64,000 nt of DNA from Hemerocallis citrina. Its lineage: Eukaryota > Streptophyta > Magnoliopsida > Asparagales > Asphodelaceae. The stretch is from NCBI GenBank assembly GCA_017893485.1, contig CM030367.1, positions 88,548,910 through 88,612,909 on the forward strand. The letters run 5' to 3'. Positions 10,622 through 23,850 of this stretch are shown one piece after another. The notes beneath the pieces are model-generated. The model saw only the letters and a list, made by a program, of their open reading frames with translations. It made no database searches and was not told the DNA's origin. Each line of letters starts with the position of its first letter. Position 1 is the stretch's first letter. A program made the position numbers and the translations under genes.

Positions 10622-13128
10622 TAGAATGTTAGAAGGTTAGGAGACTGAGGAAAATGGGATATGGTTTGCAATACTATATCTTTGGCCATGCTAGATATAG
10701 TTGGGTTACAGGAAACAAAACTTCAACTCCAAAGCCGCCTCAGACAGGTCAGTGGGAATAGAATCAAGGAATGACACTTACTACCTTCCAATGGTGCATT
10801 AGGCGGGATAGCTATCGGTTTCAACCCTGACATTCTTGAATGCATGGAAAAATGGAGTGGGACCTATTCCATCTCAATTCTTCTAAAACGATGCAGCGAT
10901 GGGTGGACTCAGGTGGTGACCAGCATCTATGACCCACACACCGCGAATGAAAGGATTTCCTTTTGGGAAGAGCTCCATTCAATCCAAACATATTGGCTGG
11001 CTCCTTGGCTTATTAGAAGTGATTTTAACATCACACAATTTGCTTTCGAACTCAGGGGAAGGAAGTAGTGATGTGAAGCGGAAGGCCTTTAAACGTATGA
11101 TTACTTAACTTGAGCTTATTGATATCCCAATATCATATAGGTTATTCATATGGTCAAATATGCAACCATCACTGATCCTTGTTAAGCTAGATCTTATCTT
11201 TGTTTCATCGCAATGGGAATCCAAATACCTGCTCATATGTGCCAAATCCCTACCAAAGTCGACATCATATCATGTCCCGATCCTGCTATCCTCTGGGTAC
11301 GAGCAGAGATGAGCCGCAAAGAAGTTTCTCTTCAAAAAACCTGGCTGGAGATAGAGGGCTTTCACCACATGGTAAGGGAGAATTAGGATCTCTCGGCTCG
11401 TGCTACTCAAGCTGCTGTTATCTGGTGTGAGACAATTAAACAACTGCGATCCAAGGAGAGGGCTTGGAATAAATGGTAATTTGCCACATTTTGGAGGATT
11501 GAGGACGCCCTTTTAGACAAGATTGACTACCTAGAGAGGATAGAAGAATCAAGGGACCTCAACCAAGAGGAGAGAACTAGTTATTAGACTCCCGAAATGA
11601 ACTTGACAGAATCTCCAAGCTTGAGAAGATTAAGTGGCAACAACGAGCGAGACTGCAGTGGCTGAAAGAGGGGGGCGCTAATATGGATTTCTTCCATCAC
11701 ACGAGAAGTGCTAATAAGAGATCCAACATTGTCTTATCAATTGACGCAGAGACTGCGACTCTCCAGGAGGAGGGGCCTATTTGCTATGCCTTCTAGAGCT
11801 ACTACAAAAACATCTTTGGGTGTAGGCATGACTTTTGTATCCCCCTAGTAAAAAAATTCTGGCCAGAAAGGGAAAATGAGTTGAAAGAGTCCTTACTAAG
11901 ACTAGAGGATCCAATTCACATGGATGAAGTCAAGGAGGTGGTTAAACATCTGGGAAACGACAAAGCCCCAGCCCATACGGTTTCCCAATTCTATTTCACC
12001 ACACCTTATGAGATGATATCATGGATGCTGTGATGGCATTTATCAATAAGTTCCACAACCACCAACTAAAATTGGACCGCCTTAACTACACCAAAGTGGT
12101 GCTCATCCCAAATAAAGAAGCTTTCAAAACTGTAGGAGACTTTAGACAAATTAGTTTATTTAACTGCCCAGTCAAGATCATCACCGAAATTCTAGCATCG
12201 CGACTAGATAAAGTGATTGATAGACTAGTTGGAAAGGAACAATCTGGCTTCATCAGGGGAAGATATATCCTGGACTGTGTTGCAACGGCCAAAGAGATTA
12301 TACACAAATGTCACTCCTCAAATTCTAACATTTATCTTCTTAAGCTAGATTTTGAGAAGGCAAATGATTCAGTCGAATGAGATTGTATGATCGAACCCCT
12401 CAAATGGATGGGATTTGGTCCTAAATGGACATGTTAGGTCCAAAGGTGACTCACCATGATTCGAACTTCCATCGTGGTTAACTGAAGTGCCGGGCACCCA
12501 TTCATTTGCAAATGAGGCATGCATCAAGATGACCTGCTATCCCCCCTTCTATTTACCCTAGTAGTGGAAGCCCTATGGGTATGTCTAACAACTTCATTGA
12601 AAGGGGGTGGATCTCCCTTGTGGGAAAAGGAAGAAATTGTGCGGATTGCTCTATCCAACAATACGTGGATGACACCTTGCTGTTTGGTAATGGCAACATC
12701 AACTATACACTGACCTTCAAAGGAATTTTGTACTGCTTTGAGCTCTGGCCTGGATTAATGGTGAACTTCCATAAGAGTAGTATCATCCCCATTGCACTCT
12801 TGGACGATGAGATACGAGACCATGTTGTAGTACTAAACTGCAAGGTAGAATCCTTCCCCATTAGGTACCTTGGTCTACCCCTCAGATCAGGCAAACTAAA
12901 AAAAGATCGATTGGCTCCTATCATTAACAGAGTGGAAGCCTGACTCACTGGATGAAAGGTGTATACTTATCGTTGGGGGGGGGGGGGGAGTGATCCTCAT
13001 TAACTCGGTACTTTACAACCTCCTAACATATTACATATCCTTTCCGATACCTAGATGGGTAATCCAAAGGATTGATAGGATTCGAAAATGTGGCTTATGG
13101 AAAGGAGCAGACCTAGCCAAAGGAGGAT
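10622..13128 (+). pseudogene. LINE endonuclease and reverse transcriptase, 5' part of split ORF2
   Basis: Non-LTR retrotransposon ORF2 remnant. An APE-type endonuclease begins near 10622 (NVRRLGD), then VGLQETK at about 10700 with the catalytic Glu, and SDFN near 11025. The reverse transcriptase spans about 11920-12945: conserved PN region near 12100, SGFIRGR at about 12245, YVDDTLLFG at about 12665 with both catalytic Asp, and RYLGLPLR near 12865. Many stops and frameshifts make it non-functional. The frame continues at 23851 after removal of the inserted LTR element and one AGGAT copy (reads AKGGSHLIRWEKAY). It is the oldest layer in this part of the window. Confidence 0.88.
13124..13128. 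other. target-site duplication AGGAT (left)
   Basis: Identical to 23851-23855. It flanks the 10.7-kb chromovirus inserted in the LINE. Confidence 0.9.
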
Positions 13129-15852
13129 TGTAACACCCCACAAAATATTAAATGAAAATTTTTCCCTTGCACGCAGAGTGCACGTGTTTTGTATGTACTC
13201 TTGCATGGTCATATAATTATTTCAAAGTGGAATGAAATTAAGTTTATAAATCATATTGTTGCAATATTTTACTTAACTGTGTGACACTTTACATGTCACG
13301 TTCTTGTGTTTTTCGAGCGTGTCTCAATCACGACATCTCGAGGGATGGGAAGAGGAATCACATGTGCAGGTGGCACTAGATTTCCCCACCAAATTGGTTT
13401 TTGAATTCAAATTTTAGATTTGAATTCTAAATTTTCAGCCCCTTTCCCTCTCTAAAAACAATCATTTTTACCTTGATTACCTTCCGTAAATTTTGCCCCC
13501 CTTTGAATTCAGCTCAAACACCTTTTATTTTCTTCCAAATATGGCTCTGATTTGTCTCCAAAAATAGTCCAAAACTGACCCACAAATTCAACCCCCAAAG
13601 CTAAAATTGTTCCCCCTCTTTCTTGGCTTTAAAAAGCCATAAACTTAAAAGGGAGACCTTCTTTGCTGAATTGAGTTAAGGGAGAGGGAAAGTTGAAGGC
13701 TTGAGCTTGGAGTGGAGCTCTCAATTACCATTCAAAGGTAATACTCCAAGATCTACTTTCAACCTTTGTATGTTTAAGTTTAAGATGCAAATAAGTGATG
13801 TTGTATATGATGTTATGACATGGGGGAAGTTCGTGGAGTTCGCTGCATAGAGGTGATTCGTGGGAAAAGGGAGTCGTAGCCTTTTTTTCACCCCGAAGAC
13901 AAATCGAGGTGGGTGATCTTCTTGCAAGTTCCATGTTTGTATATGTTATGAATTTCTTTTATGGTTTTGATAGGTGTTGCTAGTAGTTCATTCGGAATAG
14001 GCATGAATGTAATTTTATTGTCTTAGTAGCATGTTAGGATGTTGATACGTGTGACTTATGATCTATAAAATCTGTATGTATGCTAGATGATAGGGTTTGA
14101 TGTTTAATCGGTGTTTCTAATAAAAAAGTAAACTTGTTAAGATTTTAATAAAACCCTAGCATGTTAAGAACTTTATTTCGTTACTATGAAAACCTCCATA
14201 TTAATAAGAAGAGGGGACAGTGAAGCAGTAGAGGATCGAAGAGGCATTGGATGGAAATGAAACGAATGAAAAATCACACCAACATTAGCGACAGTTGGTT
14301 GTCTCGATTTTCTGCGTGTAGCCGCAAAACAGTTGATTTTTCTTGGAGCTACAGAACTCCATTTGTGGTGTATGACCACCTGTTTCGAAGAAGACGGGAA
14401 GACGGAGATTTTTGATTTTGACTGCAAGTTTCTCATTGGGTGCTATTATTGCATGTGTTTGGTGTTCTTAATGTTGTTGTTTGGTGTTGTTATTACTGTT
14501 GTTTGGTGCTTATAGTCAACCTTCAATGTCTCTGTTTGAAACAAAGAACAACGATTGACCGTCCTACATGGACTGTTGACCGGTTATGATAGTCAACTGC
14601 TTTTAAGAAGTAGTCGACTGTCAAAAAACCCCGACGAGAGTTCTATTTTTGGTGAGGATTAGGTATCTTTGCTTTGGAGGATGTTTAAATTTGTTTTATA
14701 CATTCTGAAGGTTATCCAATTGTACAAGTAAGGGGCGGCTGGTGTTTTCACATGTTACGATAAGTGCACGTGGTTTGAATTGTGTGCCGGTTGTGTGCAA
14801 GTGAGACATTGGGTAGGGTATTCGATAGGGTATCTTGGTGATTTCACCGAGGGGTTGGTGCTAGTGCCTAAGTGGGGTCCGGGTCTGGGAAGCTTTGTAG
14901 CTCCAGTGTAGGAGTAGAGTAGTGTCTAGCGAGGACGGATCTACCCAAGTTTTTTTGAGATAAATTCAAAAGGAGACCATTAGGACTAAACAAGGGTATG
15001 CACCCTCCACTTAGGAATCAGGCACTAAAAGGAGTAGTGACAAGGACAATGTCAGAAGAGAGGTGATCTCGTAGTTCCGCGACCGAGGATAGGCCCTACG
15101 GTGCTCTAAGAATGTTGGTATAGGCCCCGGGTTCCATGGAAGTGGGACATACCCACAAATTCCAGGAAGGGATAGGCCCATAGGTTGTTCTAAGCTAGGG
15201 ATAAGACTCAGAATGGTCGATAAGAATGCGGTGGGTCCCACACAAGGTTTGATTTTTTTTTGCATGGCGAGGGATCAAACCATATAATGAGGAGAAAACA
15301 ATTAGTAGCTTGCTGTTGGAAATTATATTGTATGGGCGGCATAGCTATCTAGGTAAGCACTACATTAGAATCTTTAAATTTGATGGCATTGAAGAACAAT
15401 AATCACTTGTCTCATTAGTTAGTCGTCTAGGTTCACTCATACTAGTGCATGATTGTTCTACTCGTTCATACTAATTTCTTAATTACTTGATTGAAATGAT
15501 TGGTTTGTGTTTTGAGAGCGAGAAAGATTATCGTTGATTTCACTAGCGTTACGTTAGCCTCACAAGCTAACGATCCCACAGTTTCATATTGTGCAAATGG
15601 GATTTGTGTGAAGGAGGCAGAGTCCTAGATGTGAAGGCATTTCTCAAGATGTTCACCACTGAAGTCCATTGTCGTTTTATTCGTTGCAAATGAGAGGGTC
15701 TCATGTGATATATGTAACCTCGTGTTATAAAGGAACATTAATGAATAAAAGTTTTAAAAATTTTGTTGTTTGATTGTGTTTATGTTGTTACATCGAAGTA
15801 TCGGTCTTGGAGAACTCGCGGTTTCCCAGTGTACGGGTTCCGGGGTGTTACA
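13129..15852 (+). repeat. 5' LTR of the chromovirus (2724 bp)
   Basis: Starts TGTAACACCCC, ends GGTGTTACA. It lacks an approximately 80-bp stretch present in the 3' LTR near 21760-21840, which accounts for most of the length difference. Confidence 0.92.
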
Positions 15853-15855
15853 AAG

Positions 15856-15868
15856 TGGCATCAGAGCC
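15856..15868 (+). other. primer-binding site (initiator-Met tRNA type)
   Basis: TGGCATCAGAGCC, three bases after the 5' LTR. The canonical plant form is TGGTATCAGAGC. Confidence 0.85.
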
Positions 15869-16619
15869 GACTTCAATAAGTAATGCTAAACAAAGTAAAG
15901 GAAATGGACTTAGGGTGACACTAGTTGGACGTTGGGTCTAGTTTGGGGTAGTAGAGAGGTTATATGTGTAATAGTTGTTCTTTTCAACTTTGCATTATGA
16001 ATTTCTATATGGCCTGAACTTATTTCTCTTTCTCTGTCTCTATAGGATGGCTAACCACCGGTGGGATTGGCGGACCTTGAGGACAAGTTCGAAGAGGAAG
16101 AGGAACTGATGGAGGTGACCAATGCGGAGTTCCAATCACTCACTTCTCTACTATGTTATTCATCCTCGGTTGGCCTTCCGGTGACACAAACGTGGCTTGC
16201 GGTTGAGGACTGAGAAATTTCCGCTCTGAAGGAGGAGTTGGCTTTGTGCTATGACAAGCATATGCGACTCAAAAGAGCAGCAACTAAAGGACCAGCGACG
16301 CATTGCAGTTTTGGAGGCTAGGCCAATCGCCTCATGCGTTGTCAAATTCGAGCGACATTTTGGTTTACCCAGAAATGGGACGAAGTAAGTAAGTCTAAGT
16401 GGTGCCTTAGCTAGTTCCGGCAGGGGTTGGCTGAATTACGAAGAGAATTCAGAAGGACCCTAAGAGACCATCGCCTCAAGTAACATGATGTTATGATTTG
16501 ATATGAATACTGCATGTATTGACAAGATTGGAAGTATCTAGATCCTAATGTGGGGAATAATTGTAATGGATTTTTATTGAATGAAAGTATCATGCAAGTA
16601 GTTTGAATCATATTTTGGG

Positions 16620-17766
16620 TTCACCGTTTGTGCATTTTTGTGTGGATTTCACTACTTCAAGAACTGAAAAGGAGAATATTGTTGTACATATGGCAGGACG
16701 AAGAGTTAGAGGCACCCTGCGCTGAAAGTGAAAGCAATAAAGGCAATGCCAATGTACTTAACATTGAAACCGAACTTGCAAGAGTGTACCAGACATTGAA
16801 TGCCTTTATGCGGACAAACACAACCCAGAATGCCAGGTCAGGTGCACGAATGGACTGGCAACATTAGCCTGGGATCCTATCAGACAGGTCAAGTCCTTCA
16901 AGCGAATGAAGTTGCCAATGTTCGAGGGGAAGGCCGACCCCACCACTGTGGATGATTGGACCTTCAGATGGATACGTTGTTAGAGGTGCTAGAGACACCC
17001 AAGGCCAGTAAGGTGAGATTGACTTCTATTCAGCTAGAGAAGGACGTGAGAATCTGGTGGCATTCAGTCAAGTAGACTTTTGGCATTAAGCCATTGACTT
17101 GGGAGAAGTTCTTGGAAGAACTCAGGGACCACTATTTTCCTATAGATGTCCGCGAGAAGAAGGCTTTGGAATTCTTGAACTTGCAGCAAGGGGGATGGAC
17201 AGTTCGAGAATATGAAACAAAATTTAATGAACAGTCGAGGTATGCACCGGAGATGGTAATTAATGAGTCCAAGAAGGCTCATAAATTTGAGCAGGTGTTG
17301 AGGCCAGGTTTGAGTCTCGCATGATCCCCCTAAGGATTAGGAAGTTTGATAAGCTGGTTCGAAAAGCCGTGGTAATGGAGTCAGACATGGAGCAGTCTCA
17401 GCTGGCGATGAATAAAGGTAAGAGACCTGCAATGACAACCAACTACCAGAAGTGACCCCTTGCACAGAAGGTCAAACTGACTGGGGCAAACAATGTGACT
17501 ATCTCTGCCAAGATGGTGACTTGTTTCTGTTGTGGGAAAATGGGCAACTACAAATCAGAGTGCCCCGTTGGAAGCCAAATTAGAACAACTGCGGCAAGAA
17601 AGGTCACATGATGCAAGATTGCCCGTAGTTGCCGCGGAAAGAACATAAGCAGAACCCATCCAGTGATGGAAAGAAACCCTACTACCAAGGACGAATGTTT
17701 GCGCTCACAGAGGAGGATGTGGAGGATAGCGGCGATGTTATGTCGGGTGAGGACCAAATGGAGTAA
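16620..17766 (+). pseudogene. chromovirus gag, degenerate
   Basis: Nucleocapsid precursor of the element. Retrotransposon gag domain segments are readable near 16900-17330 (LPMFEGKADP; LTWEKFLEELRDHYFP; a Glu-rich helix to about 17320). Then come two zinc knuckles: the first reads CFCCGKMGNYKSEC, with Tyr replacing the metal-binding His; the second reads CGKKGHMMQDC near 17600. The C-terminus has the ALTEEDVEDSGDV type seen at chromovirus gag ends. Several stops and frame changes make it non-functional. Confidence 0.82.
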
Positions 17767-17859
17767 TTGCATTTTATTTTTATTCGAGGATTTGGAATAA
17801 GTGATGTACAATTGCAGTTGAACACTGTACTCTTCATGTACCATGGTTTTTATCTATTA

Positions 17860-18000
17860 ATAAAGTGAAAGCCAAGGTTTTGTTTGATAGTGGTGCACCA
17901 CACATTTGTATCTCCAAAGTTTCCTAGTAAACCAGGGATAGAACCTAAGGTTTTCCCCAATAGGGTTTTGTTTGTAGCAACCCCAATAGGGAGCTTAATG
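17860..18000 (+). pseudogene. chromovirus aspartic protease fragment
   Basis: VLFDSGAPHICISK near 17877-17920 holds the DSGA active-site motif of chromovirus proteases. A frameshift follows. It is part of the same polyprotein as the RT. Confidence 0.7.
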
Positions 18001-18399
18001 ACCGCCGACAGATGTTATCTTGGATGTGAGATTCAGATTGAGGAGACTTTTCAGAATAGACCTGAATGAGCTGAACGTTCTGGCAATCGATGTAATCATT
18101 GACATAGATTGGATGGCAATCTACGATGCGACCATTATTTTCAAAGACAAGAAGGTGGTAGTGAAAGCACCACGAGGACCCAAGGTGGTATTCCAAGGAA
18201 AGAAGAAAGTGAAGGGATTTTTGGCGGCAGTAACTGCCTAGAAGGTTCCAGAGGAAGTCAAGGGGATCCCGTTGGTGCGAGAGTTTCCCACTATATTTCT
18301 AGAGGAATTACCTGGATTACTGCCTCCACCGAGACGTGAAGTTTAGCATTGTTGTGCAACCGGACCCCGATATCTAAGGCACCCTACATGATGGCAACT

Positions 18400-19030
18400 G
18401 TAGAACATAACAAAGTGAAGAAATAGATTGAGGAACTTCTACATAAAGGATTTATGAGACCAAGCGCTTCGTCTTGGGGAGCACCCGTATTATTGGTTAA
18501 GAAGAATGATGAATCGATGAGGATGTGCCTCGACTATAAAGAGTTGCTGATTGTTCACAATCAATATCCTTTGCCACAAGTTGACGATCTGTTCGATCAG
18601 CTATGAGGATCCTCAATGTTCTCTAAGATCGATCTCCGATCGGGATATCAATAAGTACGAGTTAAGGAGGAGGACATTCCTAAAACGGCTTTCAGGATGA
18701 GACACAGACACTACGAGTTCGTAGTAATGCTCTTTGGAGTAACTAATGCCCCATCTACCTTCAAGGATATGATGAACAAGATTCTGAGACCGTTCATTGA
18801 TGAGTTCGTCGTGGTTTTTATTGACGACATCTTGGTATACTCAAAGTCAGAAGCCGAGCACACTAAGCATTTGGCAGAGGTGTTGAAGAAATTGCAAGAG
18901 CATGGGCTTTATGCCAAACTATCGAAGTGTAAGTTTTGAAAATCTGAAGTGTTATTCTTAGGGCACATCATTTCTAAGGAGGGAGTAGAAACATACCCTC
19001 AAAAGATCGAAGCCATAAGGGAATGACCTA
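18400..19030 (+). pseudogene. chromovirus reverse transcriptase, degenerate
   Basis: RT domain readable with three or more stops: [14 protein letters not shown] near 18475, RMCLDYKEL near 18520, MFSKIDLRSGY near 18615, and FIDDILVYS at about 18818 with both catalytic Asp kept. The open segment 18697-18939 covers the palm from RHRHYEF to the C-terminal KLSKCKF. Stop codons at the KCKF position and upstream inactivate it. Confidence 0.88.
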
Positions 19031-19179
19031 ACCTACAAAAGTAAAGGAAGTCTGAAATTTTCTATGCTTGATAGGGTACTACCAACATTTCATTTAGGGA
19101 TATGCCTAGATTGCAGTGCCATTGACTGGATTGACGAAGAAGAATGTGAACTTTGTATGGACTGACAAGTGTGAGATTG

Positions 19180-19592
19180 GTTTTCAATAGCTGAAGCGAT
19201 GACTGACATCGGCACCGATTCTTGCGCTACCGCAAGCGGGTAAAGACTACATCATATTTAGCGATGCATCACTAAGAGGTTTAGGGTGTGTCTTGATGCA
19301 AGAGGGAAAGATGATAACCTCTGGATCTAGACAACTGCGACCACACAAGAAAAACGATCCAACCCATGACTTGGAACTGGCTACAGTAGTCTTTGCACTT
19401 AAGTTATGGAGACACTATGTGTATGAGGAGATGGTCGAGATGTATATTGATCACAAGAGCCTAAAGTATTTCTACAAGCAGAATGATTTGAATCTGAGGC
19501 AAAGACGTTGGCTTGAGGATTTTGAGGATATTCATCCCAAGATTAAGTATCACCCCGAAAAAGCAAACGTGGTAGCAGATGCCCTGAGTTGA
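19180..19592 (+). pseudogene. chromovirus RNase H
   Basis: Open segment 19293-19592 preceded by [12 protein letters not shown] near 19260. Retained motifs are [27 protein letters not shown] and NVVADALS. It is the best preserved domain of the element, broken only at its edges. Confidence 0.85.
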
Positions 19593-19634
19593 AAGGGGAA
19601 CATATCTAACTTATTAACTACGTGGGAAGAACTA

Positions 19635-20313
19635 GTGGAAGAATTGGCTAAAGATGAAATCGAGATAGTAAACTGGAAGTTGGGAGCTATGTTGGCGCAA
19701 CTTAGACTGCAACCTTGTTTGAGAGATCAGATTATAGGAGGTCAGAAGTCCGACCCCGAGATTCTAAAGATGAAGGAACATATTCATTCTGGCAAGCTTC
19801 CAGAATTTCTGGTGAAGGACAATGTATTAGGGTTGGAAAGCAGATTGTGTGTGCCAGATAGGAAAGAACTGAGAGAAGAGATTGTATGGGAAGTACAGTG
19901 TACCTTACTTTTGGTACACCTAGGAAGCACAGAAATTTACATAGACATCAAGCAACACTGTTGGTGGCCAAGAATGAAGATAGGTGTAGTTGATTTCGCG
20001 GCCAGATGCCTTACATGTCAAAGGATCAATGTAGAGAATCAGAAGCCTGAAGAGTTATTGCAGTCGTTGCCCATACCAGAGTGGAAATGAGAACATATAG
20101 GTATGGACTTTATCACGGGATTGCCCAGGAGTCCAAAGGGGAATCTATATAATAAAACACAAAGAAAGCTATCAAGTGGCTCTCCTTCAATCCCCCCAAA
20201 ATTAAAGGCCCAGATCTAACCTCACAAAACACATCCCCCCCCCCCCCCCAAAAAAAAGTTTTTCCCCAAAACTCAAATTCAAATCCCGCCCAAAACAGCT
20301 CCTTTATTTATTT

Positions 20314-20409
<96 letters not shown>

Positions 20410-21000
20410 AAACATGGACTTTTATACCCCAATTTATAATTATTTTTCAACATATACTAATGAAAACATGGACTTTTATTTACAACTAATTATTGTCATA
20501 CTATTCAAACTTGAGCTATATAATTGTTGATTTACTGTTTACAAGGCTTTTCATATGCTGTATCATTTTGAAGACGTGCCGTAGGCACGTGCCCACAGAA
20601 AAATCTAATGATACTATATTGGTTATAGTGGATCGACTGACCAAGTCTGCACATTTTTTAGCAATAAAAATTACCTGGTCAATGGAGAAGTTGGCTGAAA
20701 TGTACATCGAGGAGATCGTCAGACTACATGGGGTGCATGTAACGATCGTGCCAAACTCTACTCATATCTTGCCTTAAGCACCGGAAGATCTTCATCTGGA
20801 TATGACTTATGAAGAAATGTTGGTCCAGATCGTGGATTGAAAGGAGGTAGTGTTGACGACTAAGACAATACCAATGTTTAAATTCCTTTGGATGAATCAT
20901 GATGTGGAAGTGGCTACATGAGAGCCGAAGGATAAGATGCGGAGAGAGTACCCTCAACTCTTTGGATGAGGGCTGAGTGTTCAAGCAGTGAGTTGTGCCT
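19635..21000 (+). pseudogene. chromovirus integrase, split by Helitron and internally deleted
   Basis: The zinc-binding HHCC region spans about 19900-20030 (CLTCQRIN). The core start GMDFITGLPRSPKGN ends at 20143. After the 465-bp Helitron it resumes at 20609 with DTILVIVDRLTKSAHF. The frame then jumps from HVTIVPN (about 20750) to a tail like EDLHLDMTYEEML (about 20785), so the middle of the core with its second Asp and Glu is deleted. The tail ends near REYPQLFG. Integration activity is impossible. Confidence 0.85.
20144..20608 (+). mobile_element. non-autonomous Helitron (465 bp)
   Basis: Starts TCTATATAATAAAA and ends CTAA, inserted exactly between A (20143) and T (20609) without target duplication. 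A 7-bp stem hairpin ACGTGCC-GTA-GGCACGT (20574-20590) lies 18 bp before the 3' end. These are the structural marks of Helitrons. Removing it restores the integrase codons for PKGN-DTIL exactly. The inside holds a (CT)n run (about 20317-20371), a (TA)n run (about 20372-20407) and a poly-C tract near 20238, and no Rep/helicase. Confidence 0.93.
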
Positions 21001-21042
21001 TAGGAAGTTTTGGGGACAGAACTTTTTCTAAGGGGGTAATGA

Positions 21043-23850
21043 TGTAACACCTCACAACATAGTATATGACCATTTTTCCCATGCACGTAGAGTGCGCATG
21101 TTTTGTATGTACTCTTGCATGATCATATTGTTATTTTGAAGTGGAATGAAATTAAATTTTTAAATCATATTGTTGCAATGCTTTACTTGGTTGTGTGACA
21201 CTGTATGTGTCACGTTCTTTGCGCGTGTGTCAATCACGATGGGGGAAACCAATCCTGAGGTAGGGATAAGAAGAGGAATCACACGTGTGGGTGGCACTAG
21301 ATTTCCCATCCAAATTGATTTTTGAATTCAAATTTCAGATTTGAGTTCTGAATTTCAAGCATGTTTCCCCCTCTAAAAACAATCATTTTTACCATGATTA
21401 TCTTCCCTAAACACCTCAATTTTGTCCCCCTTTGAATTCAACCTAAACACCTTTTATTCCTTCCAAATATGACTCTGATTTGTCACATAAACAGATCAAA
21501 ATTGCCCCACAAATTCAGCCCCCAAAGCTGAAATTGTTCTCCCTCTTTCTTGGGTTTAAAAATCCCTAAACTGAAAAGGGAGACCACCCTCTTCGCTAAT
21601 TGAGAGGATGTTAAGTTGAGGGAGGGAAAAGTTGAAAGCTAGGGCTTAGAGTGGAGCTCTCGGTTGCCATTCAAAGGTAAGAATCTTAGATCTATTTCCA
21701 ACCTTTGTGTGTTTAAGTTTAAAATGCAAATAAGTGATGTTGTATATGATGTTATGAAAGCCAGTTTCCCCGAGTCTGATGAATGAGATCCGCACTCCTA
21801 TTCCCCGCTTTCTGGGCGGGAATCTATCTATGGGAGAAGTTCGTGGAGTTTGTTGCAGAGAGATGATTCATGGGAAAAGAGATCTGTATCCTTTCTTTTC
21901 AGCCGGAGGCAAATCAAGGTAGTTGATCTTCTTGCAAGTTCAATGTTTGTATATGTTACGAATTTCTTTTGTGGTTTTGATAGATGTTGCTAGTAGTTCA
22001 TTCGGAATATGCATGAATGCAATTTTATTGTCTTAGAAGCATGTTAGGATGTTGATAAGTGTGACTTATAATCTATAATCTGTATGTATGCTAAACGATA
22101 GGGTTTGATGTTTAATTGGTGTTTCTAATAAAAGAGTAAACCTGTTAAGATTTTAATAAAACCCTAGCATGTTAAGAACTTTATTTCGTTACTATGAAAA
22201 CCTCCAGATTAATAAGAAGAGGGGACAATGAAGCAGTAGAGGATCGAAGAGGCATTGGATGGAAATGAGACGAATGAAAGATCACACCAGCATTAGTGAC
22301 AGTTGAATGTCTCGGTTTTCTGCTTGTAGCCGCAGAACAACTAATTTTTCCTAGAGCTACAAAACTCCATTTGTGGCCTATGACCACCCGTTTCAAAGAA
22401 GACTCGAAGACAGAGATCTTTGATTTTGAACAACATTCTGGTATTCGTTCATATTCTAGTTCGAAACAACCCCGCAAGTTTATGACTAGGTGTTGTTATT
22501 ACATGTGTTTGGTGTTGTTCTTACTGTTGTTTGGTGCTTATAGTCGACCACCGCTATCTCTATTTGAAACAGAGGACAGTGGTCGACCGTCCCACATGGA
22601 CAGTCGAAGGTTATGAAAGTCGACCGCTTTTAAGAAGTAGTCGACCGTTAAACATTAACCGATGAGGAGTCTATTTTTTGTTATGATTGGGTATCTTACT
22701 TTCGAGGATGTTTAAGTGAGTTCTATACATTCTGAAGTTATCCAATTGTACAAGTAAGGGTGCATGGCTAGTGTTTACATGTGTTACGATGAGTGCACAT
22801 TGTTTGAATTGTGTGTCAGTTGTGTGCAAGTGAGACATCGGGTAGAGTATCTGATAGGGTATCTTGGTGAGTTCACCGAGGGTTTGGTGCTAGTGCCCAA
22901 GTGGGGTCCAGGTTCGGGAAGTTTTGTAACTCCATTGTAGGAGTAGGTAGTGTCTAGTGAGGACGGATCTACCTAATTTTTTTAGAGATAAATTCGGTAC
23001 GAGACCATTAGGACTAAACAATGTTTGGTTATACACCCTGTACTGAGGAATCAAGCACTAAAAGAGTAGTGACAATGACAAGATCGGAAGTGAGGTGAGA
23101 CTCATTGTTCCGCGACTGAGGATAGTCCTTAGGGTGCTCTAAGAACATTGGGATAGGCCTTCGGTTCCGTGGAAGTGGGACATATCCACAAATTCCAGGA
23201 GAGGGATAGACCCACAAGATTGGTCTAAGCCCGGGATAAGACTCAGAATAGTCGGTAAGTGTGGGGCGGGCCCCACGGGGATTACACTTTGTCATACTAG
23301 TCACAAGGGTTCAGTTTTTTTTGTTTTTGTTTTTTTTATGGCGAGGGATCAAACCCTATAATGAGGAGAAAAACGATTAGTAGCTTGCTTTTGAAAACTA
23401 TGTTGTATGGGAGACTTAGCTATCACTTGTCTCAACTAGTTGTCTAGGTCCACCCGTACTACTGCATGGTTGTTGTACCCATTCATATTAATTTCTTAAT
23501 TACTTGTAAATTAAAATGTTTGGTTTGTGTTTTGGGAGAGAGCAAGATTATCGTTAATTTCACCATCCTTACGTCAGCCTCACAAGCTGACGATCCCACT
23601 ATTTCAAATTGTGCATATGGGATTTGCACGAAGGAGGCAGAGTCGTAGAATGAAGGCATTTCTCAAGATGTTCACCACTGAAGTCCATTGTCGTTTTATT
23701 TGTTGCAAATGAGAGGGTCTCATTTGATATATGTAAATAATGAATAAAAGTTTTAAAATTTCGACTGTTTGATTGTGTTTATTTTATTTCATTAAGTATT
23801 GGTCTTTGAGAACTTGCGTTTTCCCAGTCTATGAGTTTCGATGTGTTACA
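21043..23850 (+). repeat. 3' LTR of the chromovirus (2808 bp)
   Basis: Starts TGTAACACC, ends GTGTTACA, and is followed by AGGAT. The polypurine tract AAGGGGGTAATGA immediately precedes it. Confidence 0.92.

Larger units (their letters stand above)
13129..23850 (+). mobile_element. full-length Ty3/gypsy chromovirus-type retrotransposon, nested in LINE
   Basis: Two long LTRs (13129-15852 and 21043-23850) start TGTAACACC and end GTTACA, with target duplication AGGAT on both sides. The primer site is TGGCATCAGAGCC (15856-15868), one base off the initiator-Met tRNA type. Polypurine AAGGGGGTAATGA lies before the 3' LTR. Order is gag, protease, RT, RNase H, integrase, as in Ty3/gypsy. LTRs of about 2.7 kb and the form of the integrase tail suggest the Tekay/Del group. 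By eye the two LTR starts differ at well over 10 percent of positions, so the insertion is old. All genes are broken. Confidence 0.93.
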
